Both the position numbers and the translations under genes were made by a program. Below are positions 23,011-31,371 of a DNA stretch of 48,622 nt, piece after piece; within the stretch, counting starts at the first letter, position 1, and the number at the start of each line of letters is the position of its first letter. Where the stretch lies: the NCBI GenBank assembly GCA_964405835.1, contig CAYOPN010000012.1:1-48622 (forward strand), read 5' to 3'. This DNA comes from JAJVIP01 sp964405835. Its GTDB lineage: Bacteria > Elusimicrobiota > Elusimicrobia > F11. The notes below the pieces were generated by a model. The model had not been told where the DNA came from. It was given only the letters and a program-made list of their open reading frames with translations, and did no database searches.

Positions 23011-25023
23011 TTAATAGTTTTTTCGCCCTTTGCGGACCAGTCGGACCTGGCAGGAGTTGGAGTAGAACGGCAACAGCGATTTGATTTTTGGAATCACTTC
23101 TTCGGCGGTCGCCTCGCCCATCTTAATCATTTCTTTGGCCCGGTCCAGGTCCCACCACAACAGATCGTGCGACTTCACGTTCATCACCACATGGGAGATT
23201 TCCGACCGCGCCTGCGAAATTTCGTACTGCATGATATAGATGGTTTTCAGCATCGTCTCCGGAATGCTCGGGCCGCGCAGCACCGACGGCAAATGACGCC
23301 GCCACCAACCCACCATGCGCGGCACGCGCCGCTCTCCCGCCTTAGACGTTAAATTGGCCGATATCAACACGTTCGCGCCAAGCTGCACCACAATCGATGT
23401 CGGCACCGGGTTCACGAGGCCGCCGTCCACCAGGTAACGCCCGTCGAGATAATACGGCTGAAAGAAAAATGGCAAAGACAGGCTCGCGCGGACCGCTTCG
23501 GCCACGTTACCACGATCAAGAATGATTTCCTTTCCGGTCTGGATATCGGTCGCGACACAGGCGAATGGCAATAACAATTCGTTGAAAGTGCGGTCGTTTA
23601 AGTGGGAGCGCAGGAAGTCGAGGATCTTGTTGCCGCGGATAAGGCCGGTGCGAGGGAAAATCGGGTCAATCAACGAGAAAATCAATCGGCGGCGCGTGAT
23701 GGACTTGGCGATTTCTTCCAGTTCATCGGGCGGTTTTCCGGCCGCGTAAAACGCGCCTATCAATGCGCCCATCGACGTTCCGCTGATCACGTCCGGATAA
23801 ATCCCTTCGCGCTCCATTACGCGCAGCATTCCGATTAACGCGTACCCAAACGCGGCCCCCGAACCCATCGCGAAACCGATTGAAAGGCCGGTCAATTTGC
23901 GCGCGAGCCGGTCCATCGAGCGCTGGCCCGTGGCGGCATCCGGCGTAAAAAATGGCGAACCTTTCTGAAAAAATTGGCGGCTCCAGTCCACACCCCAATC
24001 GATGCGCATGTCGGGCGCAAAATCATCGGGGGCCGAGTCGGGGCGGACGGACAGCCAGATGCGTTCTGGTTTTTTCGCGAAAATGCCGCCGAGTTGGCGC
24101 ACCGCGTTTAGTTCCTCGGGCGGGCTCTGCGGGCCCGCGACGAGGATTACTTTGTCGAACTCGTTCATGAGGATTGCCATGTTGTCTTTGTTGTCGGGCG
24201 GCAGCACGAACAGGCAGATGTCGTAGAGATCCCGCACCAGCGCAAACAGCGAGTACAGCACGTTGTTGATCACGCCGGTGAAAATGCGCGGGTCAAGTTC
24301 GAGCAGTTCCAATCCCGACGGATGCACAGCCACCGTGTGGTTGAAGCGTTCGGTGTCCTGCAAAAGCCCGTCCCGGAATTCCCGGTCGGACACGGCGTTG
24401 GAAGGGAGCCCAAGGCTTTTTGAAATGAGATGACTGTCATTATCGACCACGCACAGCAATACCCGGCGGCGCGTTTGTTCAGCGAGCGACATCGCCAGGT
24501 TGACGGTAAAAACCACGCGGTCTTCGGCCGGAAGAGAAGGGGTCAACGCGAAAATTTTCGCCGGCTGATTGGTGCCGGGGCTGCCGCTTCGATGGATCGA
24601 GGCCAGGCGGCTGGAAAGCATTCGGGAGAGGTGCACGCCCATCGTCGGATTTTTTTCCACCAAAGCGTTGAAGTCTTTGCGCGTGAGCACGAGCAGTTCC
24701 GTTGTCGAATCCACAAGGGCCGTGTTCGTGCGCGGTTCACCGGCCAGAAGCGCCATTTCACCGAGCACATCGCCGCGGTTGAGATATGCCAGCGTGTTTT
24801 TTTCGAGGTCTTTCAGCGCGGCGTTGGATTTTAAAATGCGGACAGACCCGGAGAGCACAATATAGAGCGAATCGCCCGGATCGTTTTCGTGGAAGAGCAC
24901 GGCGCCTTTGGGGAATGACACGAGCGTCATGCGCTTGGCAAGGATGGTGAGCTGGTTCCCGGTGAAACTCGAGAACAAGAATACTTTTCGAATTAAATGA
25001 AGCCAGTCGGTCGATGAAGCCAT
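23011..25023 (-). CDS. Patatin-like phospholipase with N-terminal cyclic-nucleotide-binding domain (NTE-like)
   Basis: A 670-residue protein. Residues about 15-140 form a cNMP-binding domain (FPKGAVLFHENDPGDSLYIVLSG... GDVLGEMALLAGEPRT). Residues about 155-360 resemble a ParA/MinD-like Rossmann domain lacking a Walker A motif. Residues about 385-580 are a patatin domain with nucleophile Ser417 in SGTSMGALIG and catalytic Asp533 in VDGG. The oxyanion loop reads GSGAAFGYALIG instead of the usual GGGxRG. The order matches bacterial relatives of neuropathy target esterase, which hydrolyse membrane phospholipids or lysophospholipids. The gene is divergent from a Crp/Fnr regulator (87-base gap). 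Its cNMP domain is related to that regulator's, suggesting a common signal or origin. Confidence 0.88.
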   Translation of the reverse strand: MASSTDWLHLIRKVFLFSSFTGNQLTILAKRMTLVSFPKGAVLFHENDPGDSLYIVLSGSVRILKSNAALKDLEKNTLAYLNRGDVLGEMALLAGEPRTNTALVDSTTELLVLTRKDFNALVEKNPTMGVHLSRMLSSRLASIHRSGSPGTNQPAKIFALTPSLPAEDRVVFTVNLAMSLAEQTRRRVLLCVVDNDSHLISKSLGLPSNAVSDREFRDGLLQDTERFNHTVAVHPSGLELLELDPRIFTGVINNVLYSLFALVRDLYDICLFVLPPDNKDNMAILMNEFDKVILVAGPQSPPEELNAVRQLGGIFAKKPERIWLSVRPDSAPDDFAPDMRIDWGVDWSRQFFQKGSPFFTPDAATGQRSMDRLARKLTGLSIGFAMGSGAAFGYALIGMLRVMEREGIYPDVISGTSMGALIGAFYAAGKPPDELEEIAKSITRRRLIFSLIDPIFPRTGLIRGNKILDFLRSHLNDRTFNELLLPFACVATDIQTGKEIILDRGNVAEAVRASLSLPFFFQPYYLDGRYLVDGGLVNPVPTSIVVQLGANVLISANLTSKAGERRVPRMVGWWRRHLPSVLRGPSIPETMLKTIYIMQYEISQARSEISHVVMNVKSHDLLWWDLDRAKEMIKMGEATAEEVIPKIKSLLPFYSNSCQVRLVRKGRKNY

Positions 25024-25110
25024 TGCAATCCGCAGCTTAACCCCGGTACACTCGGTTTGTCAATTTGGGCCGAAAAAACAAAGTGATACACTTGCCGGCG
25101 AATTGAAACC

Positions 25111-25827
25111 ATGAAACAGGCAAAAAATTCAAAACCCGTCGATGTCCACCAGCTCTCCACCTTTTTGAGGGGCGTCGAGCTCATGACGGGCCTTTCCTCC
25201 GACGACCTTCTCCGCCTCGCCCAGTTGTGCCAATTGGTCAAATTCCGCCGCGCCGAGCGCATCTTCTCCGAATCCCAGCCGGGAGCTTGTTTGTACGTGG
25301 TGATGTCGGGCCGCGTTAAAATTTTTGGATCGTCCTCTCAAGGGCGCGCGAAAACGTTCGCGTATCTCGAGCCAGGCGATTTTTTTGGAGAAATGTCATT
25401 GATCGATGACGAAGCCCGTTCCGCCTCCGCGGCCGCGCTTGAAGATTCGGTGCTGATCATGCTTAAGAGCGAAGACTACCGGAAACTGATGCTGATGCGC
25501 CCGGCCATCGCGCTCGAAGTTTTGAAAACACTTTCGTCCCGTCTCCGCCGCGCCAACAAGGAAATTGAAGCGCTTTCGTTTAATAACGTGCTCGGCCGCA
25601 TCGCCCAAATTTTGCTCGACCTGGCCGATCGCTACGGCAAAAAGACCGACGACGGCATCCGCATCGAAATGGAGCTTTCCCACAAGGAACTGGCCGAAAT
25701 GGCCGGCACCGCGCGCGAAGTGATCAGCCGCGTCATCTCGCGTTTCCGTCGCATCGGCTGCGTCAGCTTCTTCGACAACAAACTCATCATCACCGACCAC
25801 GACAAATTAAAATCTTGGATATTTTAA
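25111..25827 (+). CDS. Crp/Fnr-family transcription regulator
   Basis: A 238-residue regulator with an N-terminal cNMP-binding-type beta barrel (about 30-145: FRRAERIFSESQPGACLYVVMSGRVKIF... LEPGDFFGEMSLIDDEARSASAAA). A dimer helix follows (VLKTLSSRLRRANKEIEAL), then a C-terminal winged helix (about 165-235: LSHKELAEMAGTAREVISRVISRFRRIG). No Fnr-type Cys cluster is seen, so it is not an oxygen-sensing Fe-S regulator. The ligand could be cAMP or none. It is transcribed away from the patatin gene, so control of that divergent promoter is a reasonable guess. A palindromic repeat lies directly downstream, before hisS. Confidence 0.9.
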   Translation: MKQAKNSKPVDVHQLSTFLRGVELMTGLSSDDLLRLAQLCQLVKFRRAERIFSESQPGACLYVVMSGRVKIFGSSSQGRAKTFAYLEPGDFFGEMSLIDDEARSASAAALEDSVLIMLKSEDYRKLMLMRPAIALEVLKTLSSRLRRANKEIEALSFNNVLGRIAQILLDLADRYGKKTDDGIRIEMELSHKELAEMAGTAREVISRVISRFRRIGCVSFFDNKLIITDHDKLKSWIF

Positions 25828-25835
25828 TGACCGAT

Positions 25836-25919
25836 GTTGTCGCCCTGCAATGTCTCAATCCAGGGCCCACTTTCAAATTGAAATTGGATCCTGGCTTAAG
25901 ACATGCCAGGATGACGAAC
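25836..25919. repeat. Palindromic repeat family 1, copy between the Crp/Fnr gene and hisS
   Basis: About 84 bases matching 5053-5137 inside giant gene A. The halves are imperfect inverted repeats (GTCGCCCTGCAATGTCT against GTCATCCTGGCATGTCT on the other strand). It extends the open frame of hisS upstream by 25 codons, which are not part of the enzyme. As an intergenic hairpin it might also terminate transcription or stabilise mRNA. Confidence 0.8.
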
Positions 25920-25924
25920 TCCCG

Positions 25925-27172
25925 ATGAATATCCAAGTCCCGAAGGGCACGCGTGATTTGACCTCGTCCGAGGTGTTGGCGTTCACCGAACTCGAAAACG
26001 TTTCGCGCGAGACCTTCCGCCTTTTCCAATTTTCCGAGATCCGCACGCCGATTTTTGAAGCCGTTGAACTATTCTCACGTTCGCTCGGCGAAACCTCCGA
26101 CGTGGTTGAAAAAGAAATGTTCACGTTCACCGACCGCGGCGAGCGCACGTTTGCGCTGCGCCCCGAAGGCACCGCGGGTGTGGTGCGTCATTTCGTTGAG
26201 AACAGCCTGGCCGTCAAAGGCGGTCCGCACCGGTTTTTCTACATCGGCCCCATGTTCCGCGCCGAGCGGCCCCAGGCGGGTCGATACCGCCAGTTCTGGC
26301 AGATCGGCAGCGAACACTTTGGTCCGTCGGATGCCGCCGCGGACGCTGACACCGTGCTCATGATCGCGCAAATCTTGCGGGGGTTCGGCCTCACCAATTT
26401 CACGGCCCAGGTCAACTCGCTCGGCTGCCGCGATTGCCGTCCGAAACACCGCGAAGCGCTGCTCGCCTATCTCAAGAAAAAAGAGAATGAGCTCACGGAC
26501 GAGTCGAAACGCCGCATGACCATCAATCCGATGCGGGTCTTGGACTCCAAAGTTGATGGCCCGAAACTGCAGGACGCGCCTGCCATCACCGATTTCCTGT
26601 GCGATGCGTGCCGCTCGCACCACCAAAACTTTTTGCGACTGCTTAAAGACGCGGGGATGTCCTACCAAGAAAACCCGCGGCTCGTGCGCGGTTTGGATTA
26701 TTACACCCGCAGCGTGTTCGAATTTATTTCGCCCAATCTCGGCGCGCAGAGCGCGTTGGCGGCGGGCGGCCGCTACGATGAGTTGGTGGAACAGCTGGGC
26801 GGGCCCCGCACGCCCGCGGTCGGGTTCGCGCTCGGTATGGACCGTGTCGTGGGCGCCCGTAAAGCGGCTCCGGCGTCGTCGGAAAACCATAAAAATCCGG
26901 TGGCCGCTGTGATACCCCTTATGGAAGAGGCCGTGCCGGCCTGTTTTGCGCTTTCGCAGAAACTCCGCGCGAAAGGCATCTCGGTCTCTCCGGTGACCGC
27001 GTCCAAGAAACTTAAAAACCAGTTGTCCAATGCGGTTGAAATTGGGGCGAACTGGGCTATCCTTGTTGGCGAAGACGAATTAAAAGCCAACAAGGTGACC
27101 GTGAAAAATCTTTCAACACGCGAACAAAAACAAATCACCCAAGAAGAAATCGTCTCCCTGCTGAGGGGATAG
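25925..27172 (+). CDS. hisS: Histidine--tRNA ligase
   Basis: A 415-residue class II aminoacyl-tRNA synthetase charging tRNA-His, near the usual length of about 420. Landmarks: N-terminal VPKGTRDL; motif 2 (YIGPMFRAERPQAGRYRQF); the histidine-specific motifs LVRGLDYYTRSVFEF and AAGGRYDELV; motif 3 ending FALGMDR; and a C-terminal anticodon-binding domain (VSPVTASKKLKNQLSNAVEIGANWAILVGEDEL). The ATG at 25925 is chosen because it gives the conserved MNIQVPKGTRDL start. The open frame reaching back to 25850 is only translated repeat. The GAF-PAS gene starts three bases after the stop. The enzyme looks complete and should be essential. Confidence 0.96.
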   Translation: MNIQVPKGTRDLTSSEVLAFTELENVSRETFRLFQFSEIRTPIFEAVELFSRSLGETSDVVEKEMFTFTDRGERTFALRPEGTAGVVRHFVENSLAVKGGPHRFFYIGPMFRAERPQAGRYRQFWQIGSEHFGPSDAAADADTVLMIAQILRGFGLTNFTAQVNSLGCRDCRPKHREALLAYLKKKENELTDESKRRMTINPMRVLDSKVDGPKLQDAPAITDFLCDACRSHHQNFLRLLKDAGMSYQENPRLVRGLDYYTRSVFEFISPNLGAQSALAAGGRYDELVEQLGGPRTPAVGFALGMDRVVGARKAAPASSENHKNPVAAVIPLMEEAVPACFALSQKLRAKGISVSPVTASKKLKNQLSNAVEIGANWAILVGEDELKANKVTVKNLSTREQKQITQEEIVSLLRG

Positions 27173-27175
27173 CCC

Positions 27176-28045
27176 ATGCTTGGGACCTACCACATGAATG
27201 CGCTGTTGGAAGCGCTCTCCGACCTCCATTACATCCATGAAGAAGGCCTTCTCTACAATTTTGTTCTCAATCGCTGCAGTGACGTGCTGAAGGCCCAAGG
27301 CGGCACCTTTTTCTCCGTGCGCGAGGACACCGGCGAACTGTATCCGGAAGCCACGAAGGGCGTGGCGCTTTCCTTGATCCGCGAGATCCCATTCAAGACT
27401 TCGTTGGGTATTTCGGGCTGGGTGTCGGTCAACAAAAAAGCGGCCGTCGTCGAAAATGCCCAGACCGACGAACGTTTTAACCGCGCCGTGGATGTGATCA
27501 CCGGTGTGCGCACGCGCTCCGTATTGTGCGTCCCGGTGCTGTGGAAAGACCGGCTTCTCGGTGTGGTGGAGTTGGTGAACCGGGTGGACGGCGTGTTCCG
27601 CGAACCCGACCTCGATTTCTTAAAACACCTGGCGAACCAGGTGGCGGTCGCGCTTGAGAACTGCCGCCTCTACCAAGAGACCACACATTTGCTTTCCTAT
27701 ACCAACAGCGTGATCAATTCGTTGAGCGGCGGCTTTATGTCGACGGACGTCAAAGGCAACGTGACCCGCTGCAACAACGCCGCCTGCCGGATTTTGGGCG
27801 TCAACTTGAACGACGTGATCAATAAGCCGCTTGTCAAAGCGCTGCCCGGTTTCCCGGCGTTCGCGGCCATCCTGGAATTGACCCAAAAACACCAGACCAA
27901 CGTGTCCCGCCAGGAAATTGAATTGCAGAAGCCGGACGGCACCGCGCTCTTGATCGGATACAGCACATTTTTGGTCCGCAATGACTCCGCCGTGCACGGC
28001 GCGGGCATCCTTTTTCAAGACCTCACCAACCTCAAAAAGAAGTAA
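27176..28045 (+). CDS. GAF and PAS domain sensor protein without an output domain
   Basis: A 289-residue cytoplasmic protein. A GAF domain covers about residues 15-165 (VLKAQGGTFFSVREDTGELYPEATKG... GISGWVSVNKKAAVVENAQTDERFNRAVD... RSVLCVPVLWKDRLLGVVELVNR). A PAS domain follows at about 175-285 (VINSLSGGFMSTDVKGNVTRCNNAACRILGV). It ends with LTNLKKK exactly where a histidine kinase or cyclase domain would normally begin, so it has sensor but no effector. The frame ends with an ordinary TAA and no kinase remnant follows, so it does not look freshly truncated. It may bind and control another kinase, such as the GAF/PAS kinase at 19180. An ATG at 27194 (MNALLE) is an alternative start. Confidence 0.85.
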   Translation: MLGTYHMNALLEALSDLHYIHEEGLLYNFVLNRCSDVLKAQGGTFFSVREDTGELYPEATKGVALSLIREIPFKTSLGISGWVSVNKKAAVVENAQTDERFNRAVDVITGVRTRSVLCVPVLWKDRLLGVVELVNRVDGVFREPDLDFLKHLANQVAVALENCRLYQETTHLLSYTNSVINSLSGGFMSTDVKGNVTRCNNAACRILGVNLNDVINKPLVKALPGFPAFAAILELTQKHQTNVSRQEIELQKPDGTALLIGYSTFLVRNDSAVHGAGILFQDLTNLKKK

Positions 28046-28060
28046 TAATTCATTGTACGG

Positions 28061-28109
28061 TTGAAGCTTGATGATTGGTTCTTGAGAATTCTCAATCATC
28101 AAGCTTCAA
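28061..28109. promoter_or_regulatory. Perfect inverted repeat upstream of nadB
   Basis: TTGAAGCTTGATGATTG (28061-28077) is repeated exactly in inverse orientation at 28093-28109. The right arm overlaps a second perfect palindrome, TTGAGAATTCTCAA (28083-28096), so two mutually exclusive hairpins are possible. It ends nine bases before the nadB ATG. No T-run follows for a normal terminator. It could be an attenuator, an operator, or a hairpin ending the GAF-PAS transcript. Confidence 0.6.
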
Positions 28110-28118
28110 ATTCCAAAC

Positions 28119-29774
28119 ATGAAAAAATCCACGGCGCTCACATGCGATTTCCTTGTTATTGGTTCTGGCCTGGCCGGTCTATTGACCGCGCTCAAGCTTG
28201 AGCGTTCGGGGCGTGTTATGTTGCTTACCAAGGGCCGTCTGGAAGATGGCGCCACCGAATACGCGCAGGGCGGCATCGCCGCCGTTACGCATCCGGACGA
28301 TTCTTTTGATTCCCATGTCGACGACACGCTCATGGCCGGCGCCGGGCTGTGCGACAAAAAAATTGTGGACCTGGTCGTGACCGAAGGGCCGGAGCGCGTG
28401 CAGGAGTTGATCCAGAAAGGCGTGCGCTTTTCATTGCGCGAAAAATCGGGCGACGAACCGGAAACATTTGCGCTGGGGCTTGAGGGCGGTCATTCGCACC
28501 GCCGAATTCTGCACGTGGCCGACCGCACGGGCCGCGAGATCCATCGCGCATTGATCGCCCGGGTAAAAGAATCACCGCGCATTAAAATCCTCGAGAACCA
28601 TTTTGCGGTTGATTTGCTCTCGACGCGCCACCAAGGGCTGGGCTCGTTCGATGCTTGTTTGGGCGCGTACGCGCTGGACCGGAAAACACGCAAAGTACGC
28701 ACGCTGCTCGCGGGGGTGACGATCCTCGCCACCGGCGGCGCCGGCAAAACCTACCTTTATACGTCCAACCCCGACGTTGCGACCGGCGACGGCATGGCCA
28801 TGGCGTTTCGCGCCGGCGTTCCGTTGTCCAACATGGAATTTGTGCAGTTCCATCCCACATGCCTCTATCATCCGTACGCGAAATCGTTTCTGATCAGCGA
28901 AGCGGTGCGCGGCGAAGGCGGCGTCTTGAAGATGCGTTCGGGCGAGGAATTTATGCGGCGCTATAGCAGCCAGAAGGAACTCGCGCCGCGCGACGTGGTG
29001 GCGCGGGCCATCGACAAGGAATTGAAAAAGCGTGGGGAGGATTGCGTTTATCTCGATATCAGCCACCGCAAACCGGCCTTCGTGAAAAAGCGCTTTCCGG
29101 CGATCTACAAGAAGTGTCTTGAGTTCGGGATCGATATCACGACCCAGCCGATCCCCGTGGTGCCCGCCGCCCATTATTTTTGCGGCGGAGTGAAGGTGGA
29201 TGCTTGGGGCCAAACCAATTTGCCGCGTCTGTTCGCGGTGGGCGAAGTGGCGTCGACGGGCCTTCATGGCGCGAACCGTCTTGCCTCAAATTCCCTGCTT
29301 GAGTGCGTGGTCTTCGCGCACCGGGCCGCCCTAAAGGCCGTGGAAGTGGAGCGGGAACCGTTACCGCCCGTGAACATTTCCGCGTGGAACCCCGGGCAGG
29401 CGCGCGATCCGGATGAGCAGGTCGTCATCTCCCAGAACTGGGACGAAATTCGCCGGATCATGTGGAACTATGTGGGCATCGAACGTTCGGACAAACGGTT
29501 GGCGCGCGCGCTGCGCAGGGTGGAGCTGTTAAAGCAGGAAATCCATGAATATTATTGGGACTTCCACGTGACGGCCGAATTGCTTGAGCTCCGCAACGTG
29601 GCGCTGGTGGGGGAACTGGTCATCCGCTCAGCTCTGGCCCGTCAGGAAAGCCGTGGACTCCATTACAACCGCGACCACCCCCAAAGAAACGACCGGTTTT
29701 GGCGCAAATCCTCGGCCATATCGAAGAGCCGGTTCCCAGGCGAGGCCCCGGTCATTTCGTTCGGTAAAATCTAG
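28119..29774 (+). CDS. nadB: L-aspartate oxidase
   Basis: A 551-residue flavoenzyme oxidising L-aspartate to iminoaspartate, the first step of de novo NAD synthesis. The FAD dinucleotide motif is GSGLAGL near the N-terminus. Further hallmarks of the family are ATEYAQGGIAAV, EGGHSHRRILHVADRTGREI, MEFVQFHPTCLYHP, AAHYFCGGVKVD and GEVASTGLHGANRLASNSLLE. The EGGHS and HRR region supports NadB over fumarate reductase or succinate dehydrogenase flavoprotein. nadA and nadC are not in the window. A perfect inverted repeat just upstream may regulate it. An aspartase earlier in the window uses the same substrate, though on a separate transcript. Confidence 0.94.
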   Translation: MKKSTALTCDFLVIGSGLAGLLTALKLERSGRVMLLTKGRLEDGATEYAQGGIAAVTHPDDSFDSHVDDTLMAGAGLCDKKIVDLVVTEGPERVQELIQKGVRFSLREKSGDEPETFALGLEGGHSHRRILHVADRTGREIHRALIARVKESPRIKILENHFAVDLLSTRHQGLGSFDACLGAYALDRKTRKVRTLLAGVTILATGGAGKTYLYTSNPDVATGDGMAMAFRAGVPLSNMEFVQFHPTCLYHPYAKSFLISEAVRGEGGVLKMRSGEEFMRRYSSQKELAPRDVVARAIDKELKKRGEDCVYLDISHRKPAFVKKRFPAIYKKCLEFGIDITTQPIPVVPAAHYFCGGVKVDAWGQTNLPRLFAVGEVASTGLHGANRLASNSLLECVVFAHRAALKAVEVEREPLPPVNISAWNPGQARDPDEQVVISQNWDEIRRIMWNYVGIERSDKRLARALRRVELLKQEIHEYYWDFHVTAELLELRNVALVGELVIRSALARQESRGLHYNRDHPQRNDRFWRKSSAISKSRFPGEAPVISFGKI

Positions 29775-29781
29775 TCGTTTT

Positions 29782-29802
29782 TCGCCTTGATTTTCGAGGC
29801 GA
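29782..29802 (+). terminator. Weak hairpin after nadB
   Basis: TCGCCTTGA-TTT-TCGAGGCGA forms a nine-base stem with one mismatch, eight bases after the nadB stop. No T-run follows, so it would be a poor intrinsic terminator. It may only stabilise the 3' end. Confidence 0.25.
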
Positions 29803-29827
29803 TTCCTTCATCCTTACTCTAATTATT

Positions 29828-30448
29828 ATGAACCGGCCGGTCCTCGCCTTCATATGTCTCACCCTTTCCTCGGCATCGTTCGCGGCCGGTGATCCGCTCC
29901 GCAAAGTCTCGAAGGAAATTCGCAAAGAAATCCGGACCCTCGAAAACCCGCGCGTTGCGTTGCTTACCTTCCCTTATCACAACGGAAAAATTTCCAGCGG
30001 CTCGTCCATTCTGTCCGAACGGCTGACCACCTACATGGCCGAATCCAAAGGGATCCGGGTCGTGGAACGGAACCTTTTGAAGAAGTTGTTGGAAGAACAG
30101 CATTTGTCGGAAACCGGCGTCGTCGATGATTCGGCCGCTAAAAAGCTCGGCAAAGTGGCCGGCGTCGACGTGATTATCACGGGCACGCTGAACGACATGT
30201 CGAGGAACCGCACCGAAGTCAATGTGCGCGCGATCAAGGCCACCACCGGCGAAATCCTGGGCGCGAGCAGTGTGATTGTTGAGCGCGTCTGGACCGACCC
30301 ACCCCGTTATCCGAACCAAAAGAAAGAATACGCTTTGCCTCCCGATGAACCCGAAGAAAAACCCGTCCCGAACGAAGCCATTGAAGTGGGCATTCCAGGG
30401 GGGCGTGGTGGCGGTCCCCGGGGCGGCGGTTATTATGGGGGGCGATAA
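29828..30448 (+). CDS. Exported FlgO/CsgG-like protein (first of a tandem pair)
   Basis: A 206-residue protein with a signal peptide (MNRPVLAFICLTLSSASFAAG). Its single FlgO/CsgG-like domain follows: ENPRVALLTFPYHNGKISSGSSILSERLTTYMAESKGIRVVERNLLKKLLEEQ..., with VAGVDVIITGTLNDM and VNVRAIKATTGEILGAS. Proteins of this type sit in the periplasm or outer membrane around flagella, curli-like secretion or as peptidoglycan-associated factors. No Cys lipobox follows the signal peptide. The C-terminus is a short Gly/Arg-rich tail (GGRGGGPRGGGYYGGR), unlike the family. It is clearly paralogous to the next gene, which starts at the base following its stop codon. Confidence 0.8.
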   Translation: MNRPVLAFICLTLSSASFAAGDPLRKVSKEIRKEIRTLENPRVALLTFPYHNGKISSGSSILSERLTTYMAESKGIRVVERNLLKKLLEEQHLSETGVVDDSAAKKLGKVAGVDVIITGTLNDMSRNRTEVNVRAIKATTGEILGASSVIVERVWTDPPRYPNQKKEYALPPDEPEEKPVPNEAIEVGIPGGRGGGPRGGGYYGGR

Positions 30449-31309
30449 GTGAGGAGCAAAGGACTTTTGACGGCAGGGCTCATCGCTGTTTTCGCTTTTC
30501 AGAACGCCTCTGCCGCTCCGCTGGACCCATTGGTGAAAAGTCTCTCCAAGGGGGCTTCGTCCCTGAAAAACAAGAAGGTGGCGGTATTGGTTTTTCCCTA
30601 TCACGATGGACGTATGTCGAGCGGATCCACGGTTGTGTCGGAGCGGATCACCACACAGCTCGTCGGCAAGAAGGGGATCCAAGTCATTGAGCGGCGCCTG
30701 ATTGAGCAGTTGTTGAGCGAAAAGAAATTGAGCGAAACCGGCGTGGTCAGCCAGGAGAATTTAAAAGACATCGGCAAAGTGCTCGACGCGGACGCGGTGG
30801 TCACTGGAACGTTGATTGATTTGATCGGTGGAAAAACCGAGATCAATGCGCGCTTGATCCGGACCGACTCGGGAGAAGTCTTGTCGGCCGCACAAGAGAC
30901 CATCACGCGGACCTGGGCCGACGCGCCTATGGAACCCAAGAAAAAAATGATGGCGAAGAAAGTGGAAAGCCCCATGCCGCGCGCGCCAGAGCCACCGCCC
31001 CAAGTTTTGGAAGAAGCCGCGCCGGCGCCCGTTCCAGCCACGTCAAAGAAACCGGCCATGAAGTTATCGAACGAAAGTTTTCCTGCCGGTCGCCGCATTT
31101 ACCACGGCAACCAACCCAAGCCAAATAAGAAAAAGCCCAAGTTTGGGACCGTGGACCGGGAAGACCGCGAACATCTAGAAGAGCGCGCTTACGAAGACGG
31201 CTATGCCGATGCTTTTGCCGACGCGCAACGGCAGAAAAAGAAACCGGCCCCACCACCTCCACCTCCCGATCAAGCAGAAAAACGCCCTTATTTTCCAATG
31301 CGAAAATAA
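30449..31309 (+). CDS. Exported FlgO/CsgG-like protein with charged, proline-rich C-terminus (second of a tandem pair)
   Basis: A 286-residue paralogue of the preceding gene. Signal peptide MRSKGLLTAGLIAVFAFQNASAA, then the FlgO/CsgG-like domain (KKVAVLVFPYHDGRMSSGSTVVSERITTQLV... VIERRLIEQLLSEKKLSETGVV... LDADAVVTGTLIDLIGGKTEINARLIRTDSGEV). From about residue 155 it diverges: Pro/Ala-rich and basic segments, then EERAYEDGYADAFADAQ and a PPPPPP run. That tail looks disordered and might bind other envelope parts. The GTG at 30449 directly follows the upstream TAA, so translation is coupled. It is the last gene before giant gene B; whether it works with B is unknown. Confidence 0.8.
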   Translation: MRSKGLLTAGLIAVFAFQNASAAPLDPLVKSLSKGASSLKNKKVAVLVFPYHDGRMSSGSTVVSERITTQLVGKKGIQVIERRLIEQLLSEKKLSETGVVSQENLKDIGKVLDADAVVTGTLIDLIGGKTEINARLIRTDSGEVLSAAQETITRTWADAPMEPKKKMMAKKVESPMPRAPEPPPQVLEEAAPAPVPATSKKPAMKLSNESFPAGRRIYHGNQPKPNKKKPKFGTVDREDREHLEERAYEDGYADAFADAQRQKKKPAPPPPPPDQAEKRPYFPMRK

Positions 31310-31343
31310 CACGCCCCTCCTCGGTGGCCGGCGTTTACAATTG

Positions 31344-31371
31344 ATTTACCTGTCCTTAAGGGGTTTTTAAT
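31344..31371 (+). promoter_or_regulatory. Shared upstream motif of giant genes (copy B), candidate promoter
   Basis: Matches 22 of 28 positions of the block at 4881-4908: ATTTAC, then TTAAGGGG, then TTTAAT with identical spacing. It ends 23 bases before the giant gene B start. TTTACC and TTTAAT could be -35 and -10 boxes 15 bases apart. The match suggests common regulation of the two giant genes. Confidence 0.4.

Noticed and set aside
25850..25924. N-terminal extension of HisS
   Set aside because: The 25 extra residues come from the palindromic repeat; the conserved enzyme starts at ATG 25925.
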